DNA from: Eonycteris spelaea
Lineage: Eukaryota; Chordata; Mammalia; Chiroptera; Pteropodidae
Length of the DNA: 64,000 bases
Direction of reading: 5' to 3'
Assembly: GCA_003508835.1 (NCBI GenBank)
Contig: PUFA01000723.1
Span: forward strand, 36,084-100,083
Under the pieces are notes generated by a model, which was given only the letters and a program-made list of their open reading frames with translations, was not told the origin of the DNA and made no database searches. The position numbers and the translations under genes were made by a program. This document shows positions 21,430 to 33,439 of this stretch, piece after piece (the stretch's first letter is position 1; every line of letters starts with the position of its first letter).

Positions 21430-24400
21430 TGTATTAGGAGGTGAGGTCTCCTGAAGATAGGAGAGAGGTGGGTGTCAGGAGAAAAAATAACAGCTGAAAT
21501 ATTTCCACATAAGATCAAACCTGTATACCTAAAGATCTAAGAATCAACAAGTCCCAATGACAAGAAACCTGAGAAAACTACACTAAGGCACATCATAATC
21601 AAATTGCTAAAAACCAGGGAGAAAATGAAATCTTAAAAACAAGCCATAGGGAAAAAACACATATAAATGCAAAGGATAAAGGTAAGGAGGAAAGCAGTTG
21701 TCTTGTCTGTAACAAGCCAGGAAACAGTGGAACGAAATCTTTACTGAAATTAACAACAACAAACCATCAACCTAGAATTCTTTACCTGCAAAATTATTTT
21801 TTAAAAAATATAGTTTCCGATGTATAAAAACTTAAAGAATTTGTTACTAGCTGATCTGCACTATGAGAAATGTTAAAGGATGTCCTTCAAGTGGAAGATA
21901 AATGATACTAGATGGAAACCTAGATCTACATGAAGGATTGAAGAGCACCAGAAATGGTAACTAGATGGATAAATATATTTTTCCCTTATTATTTGAATCT
22001 CTTAGAAGAAAATCAACTATTTTAAATTAAAATAACAATGAATAATTTTTTGTTTATAATATATGTAAAGTATATGATAACAATAGCACAAAGCTTGGAA
22101 AGGGACATGGAAATGTGCTGTTATAAGATTCTTAAATTATATATGAACTGGTATAATATATCACTTGATGGTAGACAATGACATGAATACTGTAAACCCT
22201 AATACAACTATTAAAATAAAACAAGAAAGTGTTAAAGCTCTTAAACCCAATAAAGAATATTACATGAAATTATAAAAAATACTTAATTCAAAATAAGACA
22301 GAAATAAAAAGAAAAGAGAACGAAGAACAGATAGAACAAATAGAAAACAAATAGCTATATGGTAGACTTAAACACAATCATATCTATAATCATATTTTAT
22401 GTAAATGGCCTAAATACTGCAAATAAAGGTAGGGATTTTCTAACTAGATAAAAAAGCAAGGTGCAACTGTATGCTGCCTGCAGGAAATCCACTTTAAATA
22501 TAAAGACAAAAATATGTTAAAAAGTAAAAGAACAGAAAAACATGCACATGCTAATGCTAATCCAAAAAATCCAAACTAATCCTAAATGTTTATGCAAGTA
22601 AATAAGTTTCAAAATACATGAAATAAAAATTGATAGAATTGCCAGAAGAATTAGGGCAATTAATATTTATAATCAGAGATTTCAATAATATTCTCAATTT
22701 CTATACTGAAAGATCTTTACTGAAATTAACAACACTACCAATGTAACAATGGTACTTGTTTTAGTACCATTTACAATTGCATTAAAATACTGAATACTTA
22801 GGGGCAAATCTAACAAAGACGTGTGAAACCTGAGTACCAAAAACCAGAAAACGATGCTGGGAGAAAACGAATCTAAAGAATCTTAAAGATCTAAATAAAC
22901 GCACCGATACATGCTGTGTTCATGGATCAGCAAACACAATATTGTATTGTTAAGATGTCAGTTCTTCCCCAATTGACCTAGATATTCAACACAATCCCAA
23001 TTATAATCCCACCAGGCTTTTTTTGTGTGTAGAAATTAACTAAGCTAATTCTAAAATTTATATGGAAATTCAAAAGACCCACAATAACCCATACAACTCT
23101 GAGTAAGAGGAACAAAATTGGCTGATGTAACACTACCTGACTTCAAGACTTATTATAAAGCTACAGTAATCAAGACAGACAAGTAGAGGGTGAATAAATA
23201 GCCCCACATATATGTGTAAATTTTTGACAAAGATGCAAAAGTAAATTGCTGTACTTTTTGTTCATTTTGTACTATTTTTGTAGAAAAAGGAAATTCTTTC
23301 CAAAAATTGGATGCCATGCGCAAAAAAGTACACACAAACTTGGATCTATACTTCATACCATGAAGTATATGAAAATTAACTCAAAATGGATCATGGACCT
23401 AAATATAAAACAAAATTACAAACTCTACAAAGAAAATGTAAGGGAAATCATTTGTGACTTTGAGTCAAGCAAAGGTTCATTAGATGTGACACCAAAAAAT
23501 GTATGGTCCATAAAAGAACAAATTGATAGATTCTGCTTCATCAAAATTAACAACTTTTGTCCAGAAGATAAGTCACAGGGAGAAACTATTTGCATGGTGC
23601 ATTTATGATAAAGGAATTAACGTATGAAAAACTCTCAAAACTCAGTAAATAAGAAAATTAAGAACTTAAATTTATTTTTTTTAATTTGTTGGGGGTGACA
23701 TTGGTTAATAAAATTATATAGGTTTCAAGTAGACAATTCGATAAAACATCATCTGTATATTGCATTGTGTGTTCACCACCAAAGTATAATCTTCTTCCAT
23801 CACCATATATTTGACCCCTTTACCTTGATCTACCTCTCCCCTTTCCATAGTGGCTGTACTAATTTTCATACCCACCAGCAGTGTACGAGGCTTCATTTTA
23901 GCCCACAACCTCTCCAACACTTGTTATTACTTGTCTTCTAGATAATAGCCATTCTAACAGGTGTGAGATGATGTCTCACTGTGGTTTTGATTTGCATTTC
24001 CCTAATAACTAGTGAAGTTAAGCATCTTTTCATATGTCTATTGGCCATTTGTATGTCATCTTGGGAGAAGTGTCTGTTTAGGTCCTCTGCCCATTTTTAA
24101 ATTGGATTGTTTTTTTTGTTGTTGTTTAGTTGTAAGAGTTCTTTATATATTTTGGGTATTAGCTTCTCATTGGAGGCATTGTTTACAAATGGAAGAACCC
24201 AACTTTAAAAATACGTATAGACACTTTACCAAAGAATATATATAGATAGCAAATAAGTACAATAAAATATTCTCAACATCATTAATCATTAGGAAAAGTT
24301 TAAAAAACACATAAAGATACCACCTCGTACCTATTCACATATGTAGAATTTTTAAAAAACCATACCAAGTGTTGGCAATGTTGTAGAGTAACTGGAAAAC

Positions 24401-24740
24401 TTATAAATTGTACGTGGGAATATAAAATATACAACCATTTTGGCAGTTCCTTAAGACGTTAAATATATACCTACTATATTACCCAGACATTTACACTCTC
24501 AGGTATATTGCTAAGAGAAATGACAGCATATGTCCTCACAGACTTGTATATGAATATTCTTAGCAACTTTATTTGGAATAGCCCTAAACTGGAAACAACC
24601 CGAAGGGAATACTACTCAGCAATAAAAAGGAATGAATTCTTGATATATAGAACAATGTGACTCAATCTCAAAAAATTATGCTGACTGAAAAAAGCCAAAC
24701 CAAAAAAGTACATACTTTATGATTCCATTTATTGGACATT
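21430..24740 (+). repeat. Old L1 (ORF1 end to ORF2 C-terminus), plus orientation
   Basis: From the ORF1 end ('TGAGAAATGTTAAAGGATGTCC...' near 21.87 kb, the typical ORF1/ORF2 junction) through endonuclease ('GTATGCTGCCTGCAGGAAATCCACTTTAAA', 22.47 kb) to the ORF2 end ('GGAATACTACTCAGCAATAAAAAGGAATGAA', 24.6 kb). RT is largely missing between 22.75 and 22.8 kb. The element is split by a younger antisense L1 at 23665-24185. No open frame remains; the best are about 120 codons. Confidence 0.8.
23665..24185 (-). mobile_element. Bat-type L1 3' end inserted antisense in an older L1
   Basis: Starts with a T-rich tail (reverse complement of poly-A), then 'TTGTTGGGGGTGACATTGGTTAATAAAATTATATAGG' and continues to ORF2 C-terminal phrases ('CCAACACTTGTTATTACTTG', 'GTGTGAGATGATGTCTCACTGTGG'), ending near 24185 where the older plus-strand L1 resumes. 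It has an internal deletion between the 3' UTR and the ORF2 end. Confidence 0.8.
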
Positions 24741-24774
24741 TCTTTTTTAAAATTACTATAGCTTTTTTAAAATT

Positions 24775-25120
24775 AGGTTTATTGGGGTTACCATGTCACC
24801 TTGAACAGGAATGTGTTGTTATAAGTCTCAGTATCATTCAACGATGTGACTGTGGACTTCAGCAGAGAGGAGGGGCAGCACTTGTACCCTGTTCAAAGAC
24901 ACCTATACCAGGATGTGACAGTTAGAGACCTACAGTCACCTGCTCTCAGTTGGCAAACACAGCTGCCTTATGCATCTCCTAGGGGCCTCAGTGAGGCTTT
25001 TTCTATTTGCCATTCCTGAGTGCTCTGGGACATCTCAAATATGACATGGTGTTGTCTCTGATTTCTCTGAGACTCTTCAGTACTTTTTCACCTCTGTGAT
25101 TATTATGCTATTCTCAGTGA
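24775..25120. other. Unassigned segment beginning with an L1/5S-like phrase
   Basis: Begins 'TTAGGTTTATTGGGGTTACCATGTCACCTTGAACAGG', then continues with about 300 bp I do not recognise. The phrase CCATGTCACCTTGAACAGG (24791-24809) differs by one base from the head of the 5S-derived sequence at 36.67 kb, but the rest does not match 5S. Confidence 0.35.
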
Positions 25121-25129
25121 AATGTGAAT

Positions 25130-28100
25130 ACTTTTCTTTTTTTAATAACTTTTATTTTTCAATTACAATTGACATACAATATTATATTAGTTTCAAGAGT
25201 ACAATATAATGATTAGACATTTACATAGTGATTACACCTACTTGTGAAGTGATCACCCAGATAAATCTAGCACGCATCTGGCACCATACATAGTTATTAC
25301 AATATTATTGACTATATTCTTTATGTTATACTTTACATCCCTCTGACTATTTTCTAACTACCAATTTGTACTTCTCAATCTATTCTCTTTTTTACCTATT
25401 ACCCAAACCCTTTTCCCATCTGGCAACCATCAAAATATTCTCTGTATCTATGAGTTTGTTTCTGTTTTGTTTGTTCATTTATTTTGTTCTTTAGATTCCA
25501 CACGTAAGTGAAGTCATATGACATTTGTCTTTCTCTGTCTGACTTACTTCACTCAGCACAATACCCTCTAGGTCCATCCATGTTGTTGCAGATGGAAATA
25601 TTTAATTCTTTTCTATGGCTGAGTAGTATTCCATTGTACATATGTACAACTCTTTATCCATTCATTCATTAATGGACACCAGGTGCTTCCATATCTTTGC
25701 TACTGTAAATAATGCTGCAATGAACAGATAAATGCACGTGGCCCTTAGAAGTAGTGTTTTGGGTTTCTTCAGATAAATACTCAGAAGTGGGATAACTGGG
25801 TTCTTCTTTGTCTCTTGTGAAAGACTTTGTTTTAAAGTCTATTTTGTCTGACATAAGTATTGCTACCTTATCTTTCTTTTTTATTTGTTTGTTTCCATGT
25901 TCATGAAATATCTTCTTCCACCCCTTGTTTTCATTCTATCTGTTTCTTTCAATCTGAAGTGGGTCTTTCAGGCAGCATATGTAAGTGTCTTGTTGTCTTA
26001 TGAATTTATCCACCCTATCTTTTGATTGGAGCATTTAATCCATTTTATCTAAAGTAATTGTTGACAGATATATAGTTATTGCTATTTTATTATTCATATT
26101 TTTATTTTTTTTCTTCTACTTCTCCCTTCCCCCTTCTCCCTTCTCTCTCTCATCCTCCTCCTCTTTCTTCTCCATTTAACATTTCTTGCAATACTGCTTT
26201 GGTGATGATGAACTCTTTTAGCTTTTTCTTGTCTGGGGAGCTCTTTGTCTGTCCTTTGATTCTAAATGATAGCTTTTCTGGGTAGAGTAATCTTGGTTGT
26301 AAGTCCTGGATTTTCAGTCCCTTCTGGCCTGCAAAGTTTCTATTGAGAAATCAGCTGACAGTATTATGGGAGCTCCCTTGTAGGCAACTAACTGCCTTTT
26401 TCATGCTGCTTTTAAGATTTTCTCTTTGGCATTTTCATTAAGATGTGTTTTGGTGTGGGCTTCTTTGGGTTCTTTTTTGGGACTCTCTAAGCTTCCTGAG
26501 CTCATATGTCTATTTCCTTCACTAGGTTAAGGATATTTTCAGTCATTATTTCTTGAAATAGGTTTTCAATGCCTTGCTCTCTCTCTTCTCCTTCTGGAAC
26601 CCCTACGATGCAAATGTTTGCATGTTTGATGTTGTCCCAGAGGCCCCTAAACTATCATAAATTTTTTAAATTATTTTTCTTATTGCCATTCTGATTGGGT
26701 GTCCTCTGTTACCCCTTCCTCTAAATCACTGATTTAATTTTGTTTCATTCAGTCTCTTGATTCCCTCAAATGTACTCTTCATCTCAGATGTTGTATTCTT
26801 CATTTCTGACTGATTCCCTTTTATGTTTTCGTCTCCACTTTTTATGTTCTCTATCTCTTTGCTAAAGTTTTCACTGAGTTCATCTACTCTTCCCTTAAGT
26901 TCATTGAGTATCCTTATAACAAGTATTTTGAACTCTACATCTGGTAGATTGCTTGTCTCCATTGTGTTTGGTTCTTTTTCTGGAGCTTTGTTCTATTCTT
27001 TCATTTGGGACATGTTTCTTTGTCTCTGCATTTCGGCTGCCTACTTGTGTTTGTTTCTATGAATTAGGTAGGGTTCCTAAGTCTCCCAGTCTTAGTAGAG
27101 TGGCTTTATGTAGTAGGTGTCCTGTGGGACCCAATGGCACAGTCTCCCTGGTCACTTGAGCAAGGTGCTCAATGTGTGTTCCTTGTGTGGGTTATGTGTG
27201 CTCTCTTGTTTAGTTGAGTCTTGGTTACTGTTTGCATGTTGATGGGAGGGATTGACACTCTGGCCGATTGGTTGTGAGGACTGGCTAGTGAGGGGCTGAT
27301 CCTATGGAGCAGGATTCACTTTAGCAGGCTCTGGTGCCTGCCCAGTCTGCCCTTCAGTTGTGTCTTCCTCAGACGCTGCCCTGAATGACCTTCCAGCTCC
27401 AGCACTGGTTGAAGCAGGCTACTTGGTGTGCTGGATCAAGGGATTCCTGGGAGGGGCCCAGTTGCAGGCCAAGTTCAGCCACAGCCTATGCACTTCTGGT
27501 GCCACCTAGTCAGATAATCGAGCAATCCACTTGTGCTGGGTTTATAGGTGCCACAAAAGGCCAAGCCAGGAACTGAGGCCAGCTGCTGCTAGTGTGGGGC
27601 TTGGGGCTGCTCAGCAAGAGGTACAGGGCACACCAAGGCCAGATGCTACTTCTTTGGATTTTGTGAACCTTTGAGAGATTTTAGGAAAGTCCACAGCAGG
27701 AGCGAAGACAAGCCATTTGTATGGAATAAACACTGTGGGCAGCTTGGGTGGCCCACAAGTTGGGAGAAGTAGAGTCTCAGGGAATCACCTGGGTGGAGAG
27801 ACCTGAGTTATCCAGGTTGATGGAGACTCAGATATGGTGGCTAACTGCAACCACATGCTGCGAGCGGGGAGGGCTCAAGCAAAGGAACAATGGGTACTGC
27901 CAGAACTTCTGTCTAAGAGAAAGCTACACCTCCAGCCCTCGCCCTGAAGCTTGACAACTCAGTGCCTTCCCATATGTCCTACCTGCTCTCTTACTGCTAG
28001 CCTCAGAATGAGTCCATCAGTGATAAGTCCAGGTACGGGCCCCTTTAAGAGGAACATCTGCAACTCCCACAGCCTTTTGTCTCACTCAGCCACAATCTCT

Positions 28101-28420
28101 GCTGGTTTTTCACAGCCAGAGTTTGTGGGGACTTCTCATCCTGGTACTGGAAACCTGAGATGGGGATCCAGTGTGGAGACCCCCTCACTTCTCAGTGGAG
28201 GAGGGGGCTCTGTAGACAAAATAACCATTTTGATTCTTCACTGCCACATGGGGTTGTGTGACCAGGCCATTTTGTGTCTTTGTGCCTCCTACCAGATTTG
28301 AGGTGACCTCTTATATATGTCCCCAGTTGTAGGACTTCTGTTCAGCCAGTCCTCAGGTGACTCCCAGTGATGGTTGCTCTGTAGTTTCCTTATAATTTTG
28401 GTATAGTCTATGAACTACTT
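25130..28420 (-). mobile_element. L1 antisense, with 5' UTR, ORF1 and deleted ORF2
   Basis: Read on the plus strand: 3' UTR and ORF2 C-terminus (25.13-25.80 kb), a jump to the ORF2 start ('CTTTTGATTGGAGCATTTAATCCATTTTATCTAAAGTAATTGTTGACAG', 26.02 kb), ORF1 (26.2-27.06 kb) and a G/C-richer 5' UTR (27.1-28.4 kb). Minus-strand 26726-26962 is a 78-codon ORF1 coiled-coil piece rich in E, K and L. Endonuclease beyond its start and RT are deleted. The right end meets duplicon A. Confidence 0.8.
26726..26962 (-). pseudogene. L1 ORF1p coiled-coil fragment
   Basis: 78 codons with heptad-like E/K/L/I spacing (NELKGRVDELSENFSKEIEN...), typical of the ORF1 protein coiled coil. Surrounding stops end it on both sides, so no full ORF1p can be made. 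Confidence 0.75.
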
Positions 28421-28424
28421 CAGT

Positions 28425-31400
28425 ATGTACTTTCTATAGAAGACCCAATAACCAAAAACATATTTAACCCCTTAATACTAATATTCACAACACTAGTATT
28501 GAAAATAATATCCATGTACATATGGCTTGCTCTGTCCCTCAGGGGCTAAGAATTTACATTCTCTAGGAAATCTCTCCTACCTTCACTGCAGGACCTTCAG
28601 TGGGTCCCCAATTCTCTCTGGCTTTTCACACAAAGCCCTGATCTCTTAATATTTCTTCTTCCAGAATGAGAGTGTCCTGAGGGTAGGGAGATGGTGTTAA
28701 TCATTGTGCCCAGCAACAAAACTCTTTTTTGTTCATTATTCCATTTAAATCTCAACCTCCCCTTGAAAATCAACTACTATTATCATCACCATTGTGCAGA
28801 CATGGAAACTGAGGATCAAAGAGGTAAGCAACCTGATCCAGGTGGCAAGATCGATGGGTAACAAAACTGGAATTCAACCCCAAGTTGAACTGGTCTTAAG
28901 TCCATGCTTTTAATTACTCTTCTCTATTGCCCCAAATATTTGTCAGTTGGTTTAATGAAGGGATGAATGCATGCATGAATCTTGTAAGTACAATTGTCCT
29001 TTGACATAATCTACATAATCTCCTACAATCACATATAATTTCCTGTGGCTGCTATGAAAAAGTTACTGGAATGTTTGCATAAAAACAGAAATTTGTTCTC
29101 TCACAGCTTAAGAGGCCAGAAGTCTGAAAATCATTTTTCTCTGGGCTGAAATCAAGCTGTCAGCAAGGCTGCTCTCCTTCTAGATTTTCTAGAACAGAAT
29201 CTGCTCCTTGTATGTTCCAGGTTTTGGAAGTGGCCAATATTCCTTGACTTGTGTTTGCATCATTCAAATTTCTGCCTCCATGATCCCATTGCTACCTTCT
29301 CTTTCTCTGTCAAATCTCCTCCTGCCTCCCTCTGTTGAGTACAGTTGTGATACACATAGGGCACAACCACATAATCCACAATAGTCTCCATATCTCAAGA
29401 CCTATACTTTACTCACATCTGCAAAGTCCTTTTGTTTTGCTGTAAAGTAATACTCATTGGTTCTACAAGTGAGGATGTGGCTATCTTTTGGGAGACCATT
29501 ATTCAGTATGGCACAATCTGTCCTCTGGTCCCCAAAGATACACATTCAAACCACATGCAGAATACAAGAATTTTATCTCTAAATTTCCAAATTTTTGAAT
29601 CAATTGCAGTATCGTCTTAAGTGTAAAATCTAATAAAAATATCAGCTCAAAAGTACCAAATCTTAACATCTAAAACAGATGTATGTGGAACTCAGGAAAT
29701 GATCCATTCTGCCCAACTTCCATATTGGATTTGGAAATTAGCAAACAAGTAAATTGTTTCCAAAATACAGTGGTGGGGCAGACATACGATGATAGGTATA
29801 GACATTCCTATTTCAAAAAGAAAAAGAAAGGAGTTGGTAGTCCCAAGCTTTGTTGAAATGGAGTGGGGAAACTTCCATTAGGTTTTAAGGACTGGGAATA
29901 ATCCTCTGTGGCTGGAGGCTCTGCCCTATGGTCCTAAAGTTCTGTTCTCAGAGTCATTCTTTGTCTTGAAGGTTGGCTCATGTTTGCAGTTGACTAGTTT
30001 TATCAACCTATTTCATGCCCTGGTATTTTGGGAGTCTGACAGCATTTCTCTATTCTGTCTTGACTCTGTCTATTTCAGTTTAATCTGGCAATGTTTCAGA
30101 TGATGCAGAATTCTTTAAAACCTTCTGGGGTGCTGGATATCCAAGATTGAGGCATAGGAGAATGCTTAACTCGCCCACTCTAGCAAAAAAACTGATTATA
30201 CATAGCCATTTAGAAAAATTCATCATGAGTGACAACTGCATGCCAGTTGAACAGCTTGTGCAAACAAGTGAGAGACTGTAGAGATAAGTTTCAGGAACCT
30301 CAAGGGCTGTGTGGGATCTGAGAGAACTGTCCAGGATCAGAATTGCCAGTGAGCACACACAGGTAGAATTAGCCCCTCACTTGGGTAGCATGCGGGTGAG
30401 TTGTCGTCAAGTACTCTGGCTGACCTGCAAGGCTGCTGCTGCACTGTTTCCAGGCCACCACCCTGCTGAAGCCCATTCTGGTGAGACTAACAGATTGTCA
30501 GAGCAGGTGCATGTACGGTCCTCCACTCAGAGTCTGCTCCAGACATAGACAACTGGAATAATAGGGTGCCACCATGGGTGCCCATACTGGGTAGCCAGAG
30601 CCATAGCTCCACTCAGAAGGACCAAAAGTTACACTACCTGTTCTGCCTAGACCACATTCTGTCCACAGACAACCAGTCTTTCTATCACTATCTCTTAGGA
30701 ACCCTGGTCCAGAGAAACATCATGGGTCTTCCTCGAACCTTTTCTATAGGACTCGGAATGTGGAATCACCTGGTGGACACACGCTGTGACCATGAAGAAG
30801 GGCTTTCCAAGCTGCAGGTTGTGACTCACAACAGGTATCGAGAGTACTACATGGACCATGAACAGAATTTCATGTTTTTAATGAATTAGAATGGAATAAT
30901 ATAGCACATCACAAAACAGAATGTAAACCATCTGAGTGTGTCAGATGTATAAAGTCTCATTATTGTTTTGTGAAACATTTATTTTAGAGTCATTTGCAAA
31001 ATGTGTTCTCTACTGTGGGTCTTGGTGAATAAAGCTTAGATGTCTTTTTGTGATGCACGTACTGTTCTCTTTCACATGTTTCGACATCTTCCCAGTTCTC
31101 TACTAGGAACAGGGAATAGCTTTAGAACCAGTTTAAAAAGTATTTCAAGGGAAACCAAGCAGAGACAACATTAAAACAGTCATTTTGGACCCTCATCAGA
31201 AGAGCACATGCATCTGCATCAGGCCCCATGATTTGTGCGTGGAGAAGGCTGGGGGTGTACTTGGTGCCAAGTATAGGCTTATTTCTCGTGTTGAGCAAAA
31301 CCATCGTCTCCCTGCATGTCAAAATTTGGATCTGTCACATGGAGGACGAGGAGGAAGGAAGCTCCATCTGCACATGGAACCTAAGGAGAACATTCCCTGT

Positions 31401-33175
31401 CTGACCTAGAGCATTTGCAAGCCACCCCTCCCTGCATCTGTCTCCCCTGCTGGGGATCCAGTCAGTCGTTGGGGCCCCAATTTCCCAGGGAGAAAGGAAA
31501 ATCAAATCCTTCAGGATCCCATTTGGGTAGTCTCTCCAGTATTTGCATGAGGAGCAATGTCTGCAGTGTCTATTAGCAGAATATTAAATTTGAGGAATGC
31601 ATAACTATATTGGGGTAAAATAGAATTTGATTCCCCGAGACATATGTGGATTAGCGTTTCCAAGGACCAAGCAGCAATTTACCATTCCCTGCAGCACCAC
31701 TACCAGCAGGGTGTACTACCAGTTCTGGGGGACCCCTGGATATGCAGACCCCTCACTCCCTCCTTCCTGGTGCCCTCACCCTTCAGTGGCTGTGACAGGG
31801 CACACTAGGCCCTGGGTCTGCTTTGCCTCTATGTCGGCCCTTCTTCCACCCACCTTGTACATCTGCGTCCTCCCTGCCCCACCCCACCACCAGGACCTTG
31901 CCTCTCCCTATCTGAATGCTAACCACTGTGGAGTTCCATGAGATTTAGGACAGAACCCAAAGCATCTTTGTCTCCTCCAATAGGCTCTTGAATTGACCAT
32001 CCAAGCCCTTGACCCTGAAGATCTAACAGAGAACTAAGGCAAGGCATCCAACTGCCTGCAGAATCCTGCCTATGGATTGTAGTATAGAGTCCCATCAAAT
32101 AAAAACTGGAAACATCCCCCACGAGAATGTCAAGTCTACGTGAGCAGGGCATTTGTTTGTCTTATTCCCAGATGACTTTTCAGCCCCAGAAGCAGCACTC
32201 ATTATGTAGCAATTCCACTTCTAGGATTATATGCTAATGTAACACTCACACATGCACATGGTTGTGTGCACAAGAACGAGAGGAGCGAACAACTTGAAAA
32301 TACTTGAAAGTGTTTTTTAACTGTCAGTGACTGATGCAGGGTATAAAATAATGGAGGTCTGCAGCATGGAGCTCCTGCTGAGTAGGAAAGAATGAGGGAG
32401 AACATCCCCAGGACAAGCTGTTAGCTGGGGAAAGCTGATGGGAGATGCTCATAATAGTGCCCTGTGTGTGTAAATGCAGAGAAATTGTCTGAATCAAACC
32501 CAGAACTGCCCTCAGAAGTCACATCTGGGGAGGGAAGGGTTGTGCTCCTTTGTGCAGAGAGATCTGACAGCATTGTTTCCTGAGATAAGTGAATAGACAC
32601 AAGACAGAAATATACCTTTGGTATATGTGTTCTCATCAATGAAGCTCTAACATCTAAAAGAATACATGGCACATAGTAAGAACCATCATGCTTAACTTTT
32701 CACTGTTGTGAAATTATCTCACTTGCTGTACACCTGATGGCCAGGAATTCACAGCTTGGCCCATGTCCATGAAAGGCCATCAGGTTCTGCTCCTTATCAT
32801 GGCCACTTGTGACATTTCAGAGATGGAGGCAAGGAGAGAGAAGGAAAATAAGTGGCAGTGACCTCTGAATGCCTGATTGATTCAACAATACTCAAGCCCT
32901 CAGGCTTCCCTGCAGGGCCCTGAGCACTTTGATTCCATCATACCTCATGATCTGCACTGCTTCCTACTGCTCTTAAAGTGAACCTTCTGTTCATGCTGCA
33001 GAGATTCCTTCATCTGTGCTATGAGTTTGTAGGCTAGAGGAAGGTGTTGCCTACACATTGGCAGCTGACTGGGGGTTTGGGAGCCCAGGTCATCCCTGTT
33101 GGGGAAGATTTCTAGATACACAGAGCAGGGAGTAGTAACAGTGTGGAAAGTTTCATCATTGAGCCTCAATTCTGC
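28425..33175. repeat. Segmental duplication, copy A
   Basis: Alignable by eye to 36.84-43.29 kb (copy B) in the same order: 'GACCCAATAACCAAAAACATATTTAACCCC', a MIR, the ancient repeat at 29.0 kb, 'GGAAACTGAGG', 'CATGGAGGACGAGGAGGAAGGAAGCTC' (31.34 kb) and 'GGTGTTGCCTACACATTGGCAGCTGAC' (33.05 kb). B carries about 1.5 kb (40.56-42.08 kb) that A lacks. No gene found. Homology to B stops at about 33.17 kb, just where B meets the 3' end of the SSX gene. Confidence 0.85.
28740..28930 (+). repeat. MIR SINE in duplicon A
   Basis: 'CATTGTGCAGACATGGAAACTGAGGATCAAAGAGGTAAGCAACCTGATCCAGGTGGCAAGATCG' is the decayed MIR body. The same copy, better preserved, is at 37.12-37.34 kb, showing that it predates the duplication. 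Strand convention not determined. Confidence 0.65.
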
Positions 33176-33219
33176 ATTCTAGCCTCCACTTAGGCTGAGA
33201 ACATGGGTATTTTCAATGC

Positions 33220-33435
33220 AGCAGACTGGTAATCCCTTAATTGAGATCACAGTGGGGGAGAGGGGAGTTAGATGGGGTAAAAGGGTCAAATATGTGGTGA
33301 CAGAAAGAAATCTAATTATGGGCAGTGAACACACAATGCAACATATATATGCCTTACTGTTAAATTGTATACATGAAACTTACTGGATGTCATTAACCAA
33401 TGTCATCATAAATAAATAAACAATAAAAAGAATAA
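33220..33435 (+). repeat. L1 3' UTR fragment, plus orientation
   Basis: 'GGGTAAAAGGGTCAAATATGTGGTGACAG...TACTGGATGTCATTAACCAATGTCATCATAAATAAATAAACAATAAAAAG' is the bat-type L1 terminus with its A-rich tail. It lies exactly where unit A should run into an SSX gene. Confidence 0.8.
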
Positions 33436-33439
33436 TTTT

